A stretch of 64,000 nt of DNA from Streptomyces glaucescens (GTDB taxonomy: Bacteria > Actinomycetota > Actinomycetes > Streptomycetales > Streptomycetaceae), in assembly GCF_000761215.1 (NCBI RefSeq), contig NZ_CP009438.1, positions 1,644,501 through 1,708,500 of the forward strand, given 5' to 3'. Below are positions 9,328 through 17,783 of this stretch, in pieces. The translations under genes and the position numbers were made by a program. Under the pieces are notes generated by a model. It saw nothing but the letters and a program-made list of their open reading frames with translations, was not told the DNA's origin and ran no database searches. The first letter of the stretch is position 1; each line of letters opens with the position of its first letter.

Positions 9328-9337
9328 CGGGGGCCGG

Positions 9338-10222
9338 TCAGTTGCGCACGTCCGGCACCTTCAGCTTCTCCCAGCTGGTGCGGCCGGGGATGCCGTCGGC
9401 GTCCTCGCCGCGGTAGCCGAGCTTGCGTTGCCAGGCGGCGTAGGAGCGGCGGTCGGCCTCCGTCCACCGGGGGCCGGGGCCCTCCTCGTAGCGGCCGCAT
9501 CCCTCGGCGACCAGCCGGCGGCCCATCGCCGTGATGACCGGCGAGTTCTGGCCGGCGTGGAAGAAGCCGCGGCCGGGGAACGGCTCGTAGGCGGGCTTCG
9601 GCGGCGTGGGCGCGGGCCGGGTCCCGCCCCCGGCGCGCAGCCGTTCGCGGATGCGCCGCCGCATGCCGTCCATCGTGAAGCCGCGCGGGTCGACCTTGCC
9701 CGGCTGCCACTCCTTGTGCCCGATGACGGACCGCTCGGACCAGCCGTGGTGGCGGCAGATCGCCGCGGCCACCTTCTCGATGGCCTCCTTCTGCGCCTCC
9801 GGCCAGGGGTCCTCGCCGTCGCCGAGGTTGACGCACTCGAAGCCGTAGAAGTGCCGGTTGCCGTCGGTGTCGGCCTCGTTGTCCGGGGGCAGCGCGGTCT
9901 CGTCGATCACGGCGCGCAGCACATCGCCGTCGCCGAGGCCCGCGTGGTTGGCGCGGCCGTTGCCGACCAGGTGGACGTGGCCCTTCTTGTCGATGACGCC
10001 GTGGCAGAGCGGGCCGGGCAGTCCCGGGTAGCCGTCGTAGCAGATGTCGACGGAGCGGGCCGTGCCGGAGGTGACGGTGTGGTGGATCATCACACCGTTG
10101 ACCGGTCCCCAGGGGCCCTTGCCGTTACGGTTGTGGGTGCGCCAGTCGCGGACCTCGTGGACCGTCAGGCCCTCGGCGCGCAGGATTCGCACCATCGTGG
10201 ACGCGCTGATCGGCTCGGCCAT
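9338..10222 (-). CDS. N-acetylmuramoyl-L-alanine amidase (Amidase_2/PGRP fold) with C-terminal peptidoglycan-binding domain
   Basis: The 294-aa protein has an Amidase_2 domain in about residues 35-210. A Zn-ligand region MIHHTVT comes first, then YGFECVNLG and the C-terminal pair VIGHKEWQPGKVDP. A proline-rich linker leads to a PG_binding_1-like repeat at about residues 225-290. No signal peptide is visible, so like a phage lysin it would need a delivery route. It is the last gene of the CIS operon and overlaps the DUF6519 gene by one base. It may open peptidoglycan during particle release or firing, or serve as a delivered lytic effector. Enzyme class is clear; the role in the CIS is inferred. 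Confidence 0.9.
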   Translation of the reverse strand: MAEPISASTMVRILRAEGLTVHEVRDWRTHNRNGKGPWGPVNGVMIHHTVTSGTARSVDICYDGYPGLPGPLCHGVIDKKGHVHLVGNGRANHAGLGDGDVLRAVIDETALPPDNEADTDGNRHFYGFECVNLGDGEDPWPEAQKEAIEKVAAAICRHHGWSERSVIGHKEWQPGKVDPRGFTMDGMRRRIRERLRAGGGTRPAPTPPKPAYEPFPGRGFFHAGQNSPVITAMGRRLVAEGCGRYEEGPGPRWTEADRRSYAAWQRKLGYRGEDADGIPGRTSWEKLKVPDVRN

Positions 10223-11772
10223 CACCGGTCTCCTCGTGTGGTGTCGCCCGGGTCGGCGCCGGGCCGGGGCGGGGTGCCGGCGGGTCCGGCCTCGGCGGCC
10301 TGTTCCTCGCGGCCGGCCCGCTCCTCCGCGGCGAGCGCGGCCTCGTCCGCGGCGGGCACGCCGGTGGCGAGCGGGGCGAAGGCGAGGCGCAGGTCGACGG
10401 CGCCCTGCTCGCCCTGGACCAGGGCCAGCGGGGCGTAGTGCCGGATGATTCCGGCGGGTTCCCGCAGCAGCGGGCGGCGGGCGGTGTCCGTGGGCCACTC
10501 GACGCCCCCGGTGGCGGTGCGGGCGGGGACGGTCCAGTAGTCGCCGGTGCGGTAGGTGCCGCCGGTGGCGAAGTACACCTCGACGCCGTCCTCCAGGGGC
10601 AGCCACTCCCCTTCGGTGACGGGGACGGCGCCGCCGCGCAGGGCGGTGGTGCGGCCCTTGCGCCGGGGGCCCGCGTGCTGGTCCCAGCGGCGCAGGGAGG
10701 GGTGCAGATGGGGCAGCCGGCCGACGCCGGGCGCGGGTTCGCCGGAGAGCCGGACGCGACGGCCGGGCAGGTCGAGTTCCTCGACCCGCAGCAACGGCAG
10801 GGCGTCGAGCCGGGAGGCGTGGGCGGTGTCGGTCAGTTCGACGTGGTCGCCGACGTCCAGGCCGAGCCTGTCGTCGTGGCCGAGGGTGGCCAGTTGCACC
10901 CAGGTGCCGTCGACCTCGTCGACGGGGAGGACGACGGAGCCGTTCTCGCGGGACCACTTGAAGGTGGCGTCCCCGGCCTCGCCGCCGGTGTGCACCTCGA
11001 CGCGGTAGAGCTGGTTCTCGGGTCCCCGGTACCGGGCGTCGGGCTTGACCAGGCAGGGGTCCTCGTCGGCGTGGCCCGGCCGTTCGGCGCGGGCGGCGAG
11101 CCGGGCGGAGGGGGTGGACCGGCGCCGGGCCCAGCGTGCGAAGGCGTCCCGGACGGTCTCCCTCGACGGCTCGCTCTCCTCGATCTCCAGTGCGCCGAGG
11201 GACAGCGGCAGCACCTGCCAGACGACCTTGACGCGGGCGGCGGTGTCCGGCATGGCGGCGCCGAGGGCGACCTCGCGCAGCGCAGGGTCCTCGGCGGCGG
11301 TGACGGTGCGCTCCCACACCTGGAGGTAGACCACGAAGGGCGCCGTGGCGGGTGAGGGGAGCCGGTCGCCGGGGCGTTCCGGGTCGAGGAAGGCGTCCGG
11401 CTGGTCCCAGTAGGTCCAGTGGCCGGGCGTCTCGGGGGTGGCGGCCCGCTGGTCGTCCTCGTCGGGGACGGGGACGCCGGGCGCCGGGCGGTCGGCGTCG
11501 CACAGGATGCCGTCGACGTAGTAGCGGCCGCCGTGGATGTGCAGGGTGTCGAGGTCGTGCCGGCCACCGACGTGGTCGATGCGGAAGCCGGCCGCGTCGC
11601 GGGGGCCGCCGTGGGGTCCGATCAGGTCGGCGGCGAGGGTGCGGGTCTGGTGGAGCTGGATCGCGGTCTGCTCGTTGGTGTCGGCGTCGAGCTGGACGCG
11701 GCCCTGCTGGGCGACGACCGCCGCGTAGTGCCGCTCCGGGCGGAACGTGAGGCGGGAGAGGTCTGCGTGCAT
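10222..11772 (-). CDS. DUF6519-like CIS-associated protein
   Basis: The 516-aa protein begins MHADLSRLTF and continues with HYAAVVAQQGRVQLDADTNE, the signature of DUF6519-type proteins found with actinobacterial CIS loci. A C-terminal tail of about 60 residues is rich in Ala, Glu and Pro. The predicted structure is mostly beta. The function is not established, and candidates are an accessory fibre or a tail-surface protein. It sits between the gpI/beta-helix protein and the amidase. Confidence 0.75.
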   Translation of the reverse strand: MHADLSRLTFRPERHYAAVVAQQGRVQLDADTNEQTAIQLHQTRTLAADLIGPHGGPRDAAGFRIDHVGGRHDLDTLHIHGGRYYVDGILCDADRPAPGVPVPDEDDQRAATPETPGHWTYWDQPDAFLDPERPGDRLPSPATAPFVVYLQVWERTVTAAEDPALREVALGAAMPDTAARVKVVWQVLPLSLGALEIEESEPSRETVRDAFARWARRRSTPSARLAARAERPGHADEDPCLVKPDARYRGPENQLYRVEVHTGGEAGDATFKWSRENGSVVLPVDEVDGTWVQLATLGHDDRLGLDVGDHVELTDTAHASRLDALPLLRVEELDLPGRRVRLSGEPAPGVGRLPHLHPSLRRWDQHAGPRRKGRTTALRGGAVPVTEGEWLPLEDGVEVYFATGGTYRTGDYWTVPARTATGGVEWPTDTARRPLLREPAGIIRHYAPLALVQGEQGAVDLRLAFAPLATGVPAADEAALAAEERAGREEQAAEAGPAGTPPRPGADPGDTTRGDR

Positions 11773-11826
11773 GTGAGGGGTCCCCCTGGTTCGGGAAAGG
11801 GCGCTTGGAGTCGGTGGTGCCGCGGC

Positions 11827-13992
11827 TCACGTGACGAAGAAGATCCCGGCGTCCGAGCCCGCGGGCGTGTACTCGGCGAGCCGCGCCCGCAGCCCGTCCT
11901 CGCGCTGCGGCCGGTACAGGTCGTGCAGGGCGCCGAGTTCGGCGCCGTCGTCCGCGCCGCGCCGGATCTCCTCGGCGCACCGGTCGGACAGCACCCCGTA
12001 CCAGGGCGTCCCGTAGCGCTGGGACACGAACAGCGGGCGCACTCCCGGGGTGAGGTCGGGCTGGCAGCGGTGCCGGCGGGGGGTGCGGGAGCCCGGCGGC
12101 ACATACGAGTACCGCATCCGGCCGGTGCCGCGGCGGGCCACGTGCAGCCGCCCGGTGAGGACGGAGTTCTCGGCGATCTCCACGGCGTGGGTGTGGACTT
12201 CGCCGATGACGGTGGTGCGGTGCAGGTGGAGCACGGCGTGGGCGTGCCGGCAGTCCGGCGCGGACAGTGCCGCGCGGTGGTCGGCGGTGGCGTCGAGGAC
12301 GCTGTCGCGCAGGTGGATGGCGAGGGGGTCCTCGCCCACCTCGTCGCCGATGACCTCGATGGTGCCGAGGACGCTGTGCTCGATCTGCAGGCAGGCGGTG
12401 GTGCGTTCCAGCACGATGCTGGGTTCCTCCGGCGAGTGCGGGTCGCACTCGGGCTCCAGCGACCAGCCGGGCACGAGGGTGCAGTGCCGCACGGTGACGG
12501 CGCCCATCGGCCCGGTCACGTTGATGCCCCGTCCGGCGACGAGCAGCCCGTCGAGGACGACCCGGGGCCGCTGGTGCGGGGCGCAGTCCCCGGAGGCGGC
12601 GCGGATGTTGAGCGCGTCCGGCCGGTTGCTGTACCAGTCGAGCAGCCGGACGACGGGCCGGGTGCCCTCGGCGGCGCGCAGCTGGAGCCGGTCGCCGGGG
12701 TCGAGGTCGAAGTCGAGCTGTTCCTGGTAGGCGCCGCTGTGGGTGATCTCGACGATGCCCTCGGTCCCGGTGGCGCGGCCGGCCCGCCGGTCGTGCTGCC
12801 AGGCCCGGTAGGCGTCCATGATCTGCCGGTACGGCTCGCCCGGCCCCACCCGGTACAGGGCGGCGTCGGGCCGCGCGACCCGGTCCGCGCGGGCGTACTC
12901 GCCTCCCCCCGTGTCGGCGGCGGCCGCGTGGTGGTAGTCGACCCACACGCCCTGCCGGGGCGCCGACCGCGCGCCGAACGCGATCCGGCCGAGCTGGGGG
13001 TCGACGGCGACCTGGCCGCGCCGTGGCCGGTAGCGCCAGCCGGACAGGTCGGCGACGACGATGTCGGACGGCGGCACGGGCCGCTCCTCGCCGTCACGGC
13101 GGATGACGAAGCTCTTGCCGGGGCCGTAGTGGTCGGGCAGCCGGTCGCGGAGCTGTCTGCGCCGGATGAACGCGGGCACGTTGTCGATGGTCGCGAGGTG
13201 GCTGGGTGACGGCTCCGGGAACGGCCTGGTGACCAGCGGGGTGTCGTTGCCGAGGATGGAGAAGGTGTACAGGTGGCGGGCGCGGTCGACGCAGTACGCC
13301 GGGGAGGACGTCAGCGAGTGCGCCTTCAGCCGCCACACGTACAGGCCGACGCCCGCGGGGGACCGGCCGCCCTGCCGCCGCGCGGAGCCGGCGCGCCGTA
13401 CGTCCACCGTGCGGGCGCCGGCGTCGAACGGGCTTCCGGCGAGGTCGAGGGCCGCGCCGTCGCGCAGGTCGGCGAGCCGGCCCCGCTCGGCGCGGTGAGC
13501 GGTGACGCCCAGCCTGACCGGCTGGTGGTGGGCGACGAGCCGGGACAGCTCCACGGCCCGCGCGGGCCAGCCCGCCACCTGCTGGGAGATCTCCTCCAGC
13601 AGGTGCAGGGTGCCCTTGCGCCGCCGGTTGGCGACGGTCGCCGCCACCTCGGCGCGGGGGGCGACCGCCTCGGCGAGCGCGGGCCTGCCGCCGGTGTGCG
13701 CTGCGGCGCCGAGGACACGTTCGTAGCCGGGCAGGACGCGGTGGCCGACGAGGTCGCCGAGGTACGGCAGCACCCAGGGCGCCGCGGTCTCCACGAACAG
13801 GTCGGCGTAGCCCTGCTCGACGCCGTCGCGGACCAGGTCGAGCTGTTCGGCGATCACCGCGAGCAGGGCGCGCAGCGGTTCGCCCTCCTCCAGGTCGCGC
13901 AGGCGGTGCCAGCGGGGCAGCAGGTCGGCGAGGAAGTCGGGGTTGCGGGACGCCGGCGGTCCCGCGTTCTCGAACCGGGCGTCCTGGGACAT
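11827..13992 (-). CDS. Phage tail protein I-like N-terminus fused to a right-handed beta-helix-like region
   Basis: The 721-aa protein starts at the ATG overlapping the stop of the upstream J-type gene by one base. Its N-terminal 130 residues (NPDFLADLLPRW, then the region around PWVLPYLGDLVGHRVLPGYE) resemble gpI tail proteins that join the baseplate wedge to a fibre. The C-terminal half has serial short beta-strands (GLLVAGRGINVTGPMG, SIVLERTTACLQIEHSVLG) like parallel beta-helix surface proteins. It could therefore form the wedge tip and target-contacting part of the CIS. I saw no typical receptor-binding head domain. Confidence 0.75.
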   Translation of the reverse strand: MSQDARFENAGPPASRNPDFLADLLPRWHRLRDLEEGEPLRALLAVIAEQLDLVRDGVEQGYADLFVETAAPWVLPYLGDLVGHRVLPGYERVLGAAAHTGGRPALAEAVAPRAEVAATVANRRRKGTLHLLEEISQQVAGWPARAVELSRLVAHHQPVRLGVTAHRAERGRLADLRDGAALDLAGSPFDAGARTVDVRRAGSARRQGGRSPAGVGLYVWRLKAHSLTSSPAYCVDRARHLYTFSILGNDTPLVTRPFPEPSPSHLATIDNVPAFIRRRQLRDRLPDHYGPGKSFVIRRDGEERPVPPSDIVVADLSGWRYRPRRGQVAVDPQLGRIAFGARSAPRQGVWVDYHHAAAADTGGGEYARADRVARPDAALYRVGPGEPYRQIMDAYRAWQHDRRAGRATGTEGIVEITHSGAYQEQLDFDLDPGDRLQLRAAEGTRPVVRLLDWYSNRPDALNIRAASGDCAPHQRPRVVLDGLLVAGRGINVTGPMGAVTVRHCTLVPGWSLEPECDPHSPEEPSIVLERTTACLQIEHSVLGTIEVIGDEVGEDPLAIHLRDSVLDATADHRAALSAPDCRHAHAVLHLHRTTVIGEVHTHAVEIAENSVLTGRLHVARRGTGRMRYSYVPPGSRTPRRHRCQPDLTPGVRPLFVSQRYGTPWYGVLSDRCAEEIRRGADDGAELGALHDLYRPQREDGLRARLAEYTPAGSDAGIFFVT

Positions 13993-16900
13993 CACGTGAC
14001 CTCCGTCAGGATGAGGGTGTCGGCGGCGCGCGGCGACAGCAGGGCGAGCCGGGCCGGGCGGATGCCGCGGAAGACGAGCACCGACCGGCCGCGCGGCAGG
14101 CGGCGGGTGTCGGTGATGCCGGGGTTGAGGCGCAGCAGTTCGGCGAGCGGGATGCCGTACCGGGCACAGACGGCCGACAGGGTCTCGCCGTCCTCGGCGC
14201 GGACGGTGTGGATCCGTTCCTCGTACTCCGCCGGGGGTGCGGCGACCGTCGTCCTGGGCGGCCCGGGGTCGCGCAGCAGCTCGGCGAGTGCGGCCGGGCC
14301 CGTGGTGGCGGGGACGCCGGTGAAGACGTCGACGTCGACGTGGTCGACGCCGGGCACGCCGTGGGCGGTGGCGAGCACCTCGGAGAGCCGGGCGGGCCGG
14401 GCCAGTTCGCGCCCCTCGAAGCCGAGGCGGCGCAGCAGGGCCCGGCGCAGCAGGGGTTCGACGGCCTCCCAGGCGTGGCCGTGGGCGACCTTCACCTTCG
14501 CGGCGATCAGCAGCAGGACCGGTTCGCGGACGTCCACCCGGACGGGCAGGCCCGGGTCGCCGTACGCGGTCAGGGCGCCGCGCAGGGCGCGCAGGGTGTC
14601 CGAGTCCGGTTCGAGGGGCACGTCGTCGGTGCCCGCCACCGTCACGTGCAGCACGCGCCGCCGCCCGTCGAAGAGTTCGCGCGCGGCGGCGCGGCCGATG
14701 CCGGCCCGGGAGCGGGCGAAGTCCTCGTAGTCGGCGGCCGAGACCAGCCGGTCCAGGGCGGACACGGCGAGCGGGATCGTACGGCGGGTGAGCGCCGGCC
14801 CGTCCGCGTCGCAGCCACCGGTCGCCGGGCGGGGGTTGGTGACCGCGGTGACGCCGAGCGGGCGGGACAGCGGCTGGGTGACGCGGCCGGCGGGCACGTT
14901 GGCGGCCTTGCCGGTGCCGAAGCGGTAGCGGGCGCGCACGTTCTCGTGCCCGCTGGGCAGCCGGGCGCCGTGCACGCCGTCGCCGAAGGCGACCGTGGTG
15001 CGGCCGTCGGCGGTGGTGCCGGTGGTGTACACCCGCTCGGTGGGGCCGCGTCCGGCGAGGCTGTCGACCTCGTGCCACAGCACGCCGTCGACCCGGATCT
15101 CCAGCACCGGCCGGGCGCCGGGCGGGCTGTCGTCCGCGAGCCAGGTGAGCGGGGACTGCCACAGCGCGAACGTCTGGTGGGCGCGGTCGGAGTCGCCGCT
15201 GCCGATGGCCTCCTCACGGCTCTCGCCGTGCGTGGCCTCGACGACGTTGCCGAGGACGCGGACGGTGTCGCGCCGGTAGCGGTGGGCGAGCCCGGCGGTG
15301 AGGGTGAGCCGGGTGTGCACCCGGTCGCCCGGCAGGTGCGGGTCGACGGCCGGGTCGGCGGTCGCCACGGTCACCACCTCGGTGGCGGTGACCCCGGCGG
15401 CGCCCGGGATGTCGCTGCGCTCACCGGTGACGATCAGGGTGCGGCCGGGCCGAAGCCCCTCGTACAGTTCGGCGAGTTCGATCTCGTCGCCGTGCACGTC
15501 CTCGCCCAGCGGCTCGTCGGCGAGGCGCAGCGGCTCCCCGGCGGCGTGCACGGTGGTGTCGCGGATGTGCGAGAGCAGCACGTCGAACTCGTCGAGCCAG
15601 GGGTCGGCGAGGGTGAGTTCGGTGCCGCGGCCGGTGATGCCGTAGTTGCTGCAGGCCGCGGTACGCGCCGCGACGACCCGGGTGGTGACGAACGCCAGCC
15701 GCGCGTCACCGGGCACCCCGCCCTCGGTGCCCTTGGCGGGGCGCCGGACCGCCACCCAGCTGCCGGGCGTGATGCCGGCGTGGACGGTGTCGAGCTGGAG
15801 GACGCGCCGGTTGACGGGCTGCGGCTTGCCGGCGAGGACCACCTCCACGTTGGGTTCCGCGCCGCCGACGGTGTAGCGCAGGCTCACCTCGTGGTCACCG
15901 TGGGTGAACTGGCCGCCGGTGCCCGGCCGCAGGGGCACCTCCCGGCGGCCGGCGCCGTCGACGACGACGTGCACCAGGCCGTCCTCGTCGGGCCGGGACA
16001 CGGTCAGGGTGCGCTCGGGCAGGCCCGAGTGCAGCCGGGCGGTGACACCGGGCTCACCGGGGACGGCGGGGCGGCCGCCCTCCGCGTGGTCCTGACCGGG
16101 CCGCACCGACAGGTCGACCTGCCCGGAGCCCAGCGGGAAGGTGGCGAACTGCGGCACGGGCAGGTTCTCGGCCCGCTGGTCGGAGCTGCCGCCCTCGACG
16201 TACTGGAACTCCGCCCGCACCGGCACCTTGCCCGCCGTGTCGAACACCACGCGCATGCTGACCAGCACGGCCCCGGTCAGCGGCCAGTCCGCGGTCCGGA
16301 TGACCCGGCCCCGGTCGTCCTGCACCGGCTTGAGCGGCGCGGTCGCCCCGAACGGCGCGGCGGTGACCCGCATCGCCAGCACCTCCCGCAGCAGGGGCCG
16401 GGCACCGGGGGCCGGGGCGGTGCGCCAGGCGGGGTAGAGGCCGCCGAGGTCCGGGGACAGGGCGGTGAGCAGCCGCGCGGGGTCGGGGCGGCCCCGGACG
16501 GGCCCCCGGGGCGCGCGGGCGCGTCCGCGCAGCGCGGGAAGCACGTCGCCGAGTGCGTGGAGTGCGGCGGCGCGCGCCGCCGTGCCGGGGGGCGCGGGCC
16601 GGGTCGCTCCGCGGCTCGCCGGGGTGGGCGCGAGGAGTGGGGACGCCGCGCCCGGGCCGGCGTCCTCCCCCTGCGCGGGCGCCAGTTCCCGCGCCCGCTC
16701 GGCGAGTTCCGCGAGCACCGCCTCCAGCCGGACGAACCACTCCGCGACGTCCTCGTACGGCGCGGCCAGCACCTGTGCCTCGCCCAGCCGGGCCACCGGT
16801 TCGGCGAGCCGGGCGGCGAGCTCCTCGGGCGTCCGGATGCCGTCCAGGTCGTCCCGCAGCGGGGCCAGCACCTGGTCCTCGACGTCCTCGACGAACCGGC

Positions 16901-17783
16901 TGACCGGGCGGGGGTGGGGCACCTCGGGCGTGGGCGGCTCCTCGCCCGGCTCACCGGGGGCGGCGGGCGCGGCGATCCACCGCCGTACCTCGTCGGTCAG
17001 TTCCCGCAGCGTGCGCGGCGCCGACCGCGGCAGGGAGATCGCGGTGACGTCGTCCTCCCGGTCGGTCCTCGTCCCGGCGACGGGCAGCAGCATCCGCTCG
17101 CCGCCGGCCCGCTCCCCGAAGACGAACAGCAGCTGGTCGCCGGTCCGCAGGGAGCCGTCCGCGCCCTCGACGAACAGCTCCGAACGGCGTTCCAGGTCCC
17201 GCGGGGTCAGGAGGGAGGGCCGGCGCCGCCGCACCTTCAGCTCGTTGAAGTCCCAGCGGGCCGTGAGGTCGCGGCCGGTCTCGAAGGTCAGCGACTCCTC
17301 GTCGGCGGAGGCGGGCACGCTGTGGCTGCGCGCGCCGCGCGGGACGACGACCGGCAGGGTCTCGGCGCGCGGGTCGCGTTCGAGGGTGTACGCCAGGTGG
17401 GTGGCGGCGGAGACGCCGGGCCGCGGCCGGTGGCCGACGAGCCGTCCGAGCAGCACCAGCGACCGGTGCTCGTGCGCGGTGCGGAGGTAGGCCTCGTCGG
17501 CGATCCGCTCGGAGTGGAAGGTGAGCAGGTCGCCGAGGACGGCGGTGGCGTCCAGCAGGCCGATCGCCGGGTCGTCGGGGGTGCGCACGGTCAGCCCGCT
17601 CAGCGCCGGGTAGGCGGGGGAGGCGAGCCGGTCGAGGAGCGCGGCCAGGAAGGAGCCGTAGGTGCCCACGCGGTAGTCGAGGGCGGTGCGGCCGGGCGGG
17701 TTGTGGAGCGGGGCCGGGGCCCGCCGCTCGTCGTGTCCGCCGCCGCACGCCCCGCCGCAGGGGCAGTCGTCGGTCGCGGTCAT
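13992..17783 (-). CDS. Baseplate J-like protein with C-terminal LysM domain (Afp12-like)
   Basis: The product is 1263 aa from the ATG at 17783, which overlaps the preceding stop as ATGA. The N-terminus has a cysteine cluster (CPCGGACGGG) and then a gpJ-like start (RTALDYRVGTYGSF). The J signature FGDGVHGARLPSG lies near residue 930. Residues of about 1190-1243 form a LysM-like module (HTVRAEDGETLSAVCARYGI ... RLPRGRSVLVF). LysM modules bind N-acetylglucosamine polymers such as peptidoglycan. It is one of two large wedge proteins of the baseplate. The LysM fusion on a baseplate subunit suggests cell-wall docking. Confidence 0.85.
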   Translation of the reverse strand: MTATDDCPCGGACGGGHDERRAPAPLHNPPGRTALDYRVGTYGSFLAALLDRLASPAYPALSGLTVRTPDDPAIGLLDATAVLGDLLTFHSERIADEAYLRTAHEHRSLVLLGRLVGHRPRPGVSAATHLAYTLERDPRAETLPVVVPRGARSHSVPASADEESLTFETGRDLTARWDFNELKVRRRRPSLLTPRDLERRSELFVEGADGSLRTGDQLLFVFGERAGGERMLLPVAGTRTDREDDVTAISLPRSAPRTLRELTDEVRRWIAAPAAPGEPGEEPPTPEVPHPRPVSRFVEDVEDQVLAPLRDDLDGIRTPEELAARLAEPVARLGEAQVLAAPYEDVAEWFVRLEAVLAELAERARELAPAQGEDAGPGAASPLLAPTPASRGATRPAPPGTAARAAALHALGDVLPALRGRARAPRGPVRGRPDPARLLTALSPDLGGLYPAWRTAPAPGARPLLREVLAMRVTAAPFGATAPLKPVQDDRGRVIRTADWPLTGAVLVSMRVVFDTAGKVPVRAEFQYVEGGSSDQRAENLPVPQFATFPLGSGQVDLSVRPGQDHAEGGRPAVPGEPGVTARLHSGLPERTLTVSRPDEDGLVHVVVDGAGRREVPLRPGTGGQFTHGDHEVSLRYTVGGAEPNVEVVLAGKPQPVNRRVLQLDTVHAGITPGSWVAVRRPAKGTEGGVPGDARLAFVTTRVVAARTAACSNYGITGRGTELTLADPWLDEFDVLLSHIRDTTVHAAGEPLRLADEPLGEDVHGDEIELAELYEGLRPGRTLIVTGERSDIPGAAGVTATEVVTVATADPAVDPHLPGDRVHTRLTLTAGLAHRYRRDTVRVLGNVVEATHGESREEAIGSGDSDRAHQTFALWQSPLTWLADDSPPGARPVLEIRVDGVLWHEVDSLAGRGPTERVYTTGTTADGRTTVAFGDGVHGARLPSGHENVRARYRFGTGKAANVPAGRVTQPLSRPLGVTAVTNPRPATGGCDADGPALTRRTIPLAVSALDRLVSAADYEDFARSRAGIGRAAARELFDGRRRVLHVTVAGTDDVPLEPDSDTLRALRGALTAYGDPGLPVRVDVREPVLLLIAAKVKVAHGHAWEAVEPLLRRALLRRLGFEGRELARPARLSEVLATAHGVPGVDHVDVDVFTGVPATTGPAALAELLRDPGPPRTTVAAPPAEYEERIHTVRAEDGETLSAVCARYGIPLAELLRLNPGITDTRRLPRGRSVLVFRGIRPARLALLSPRAADTLILTEVT

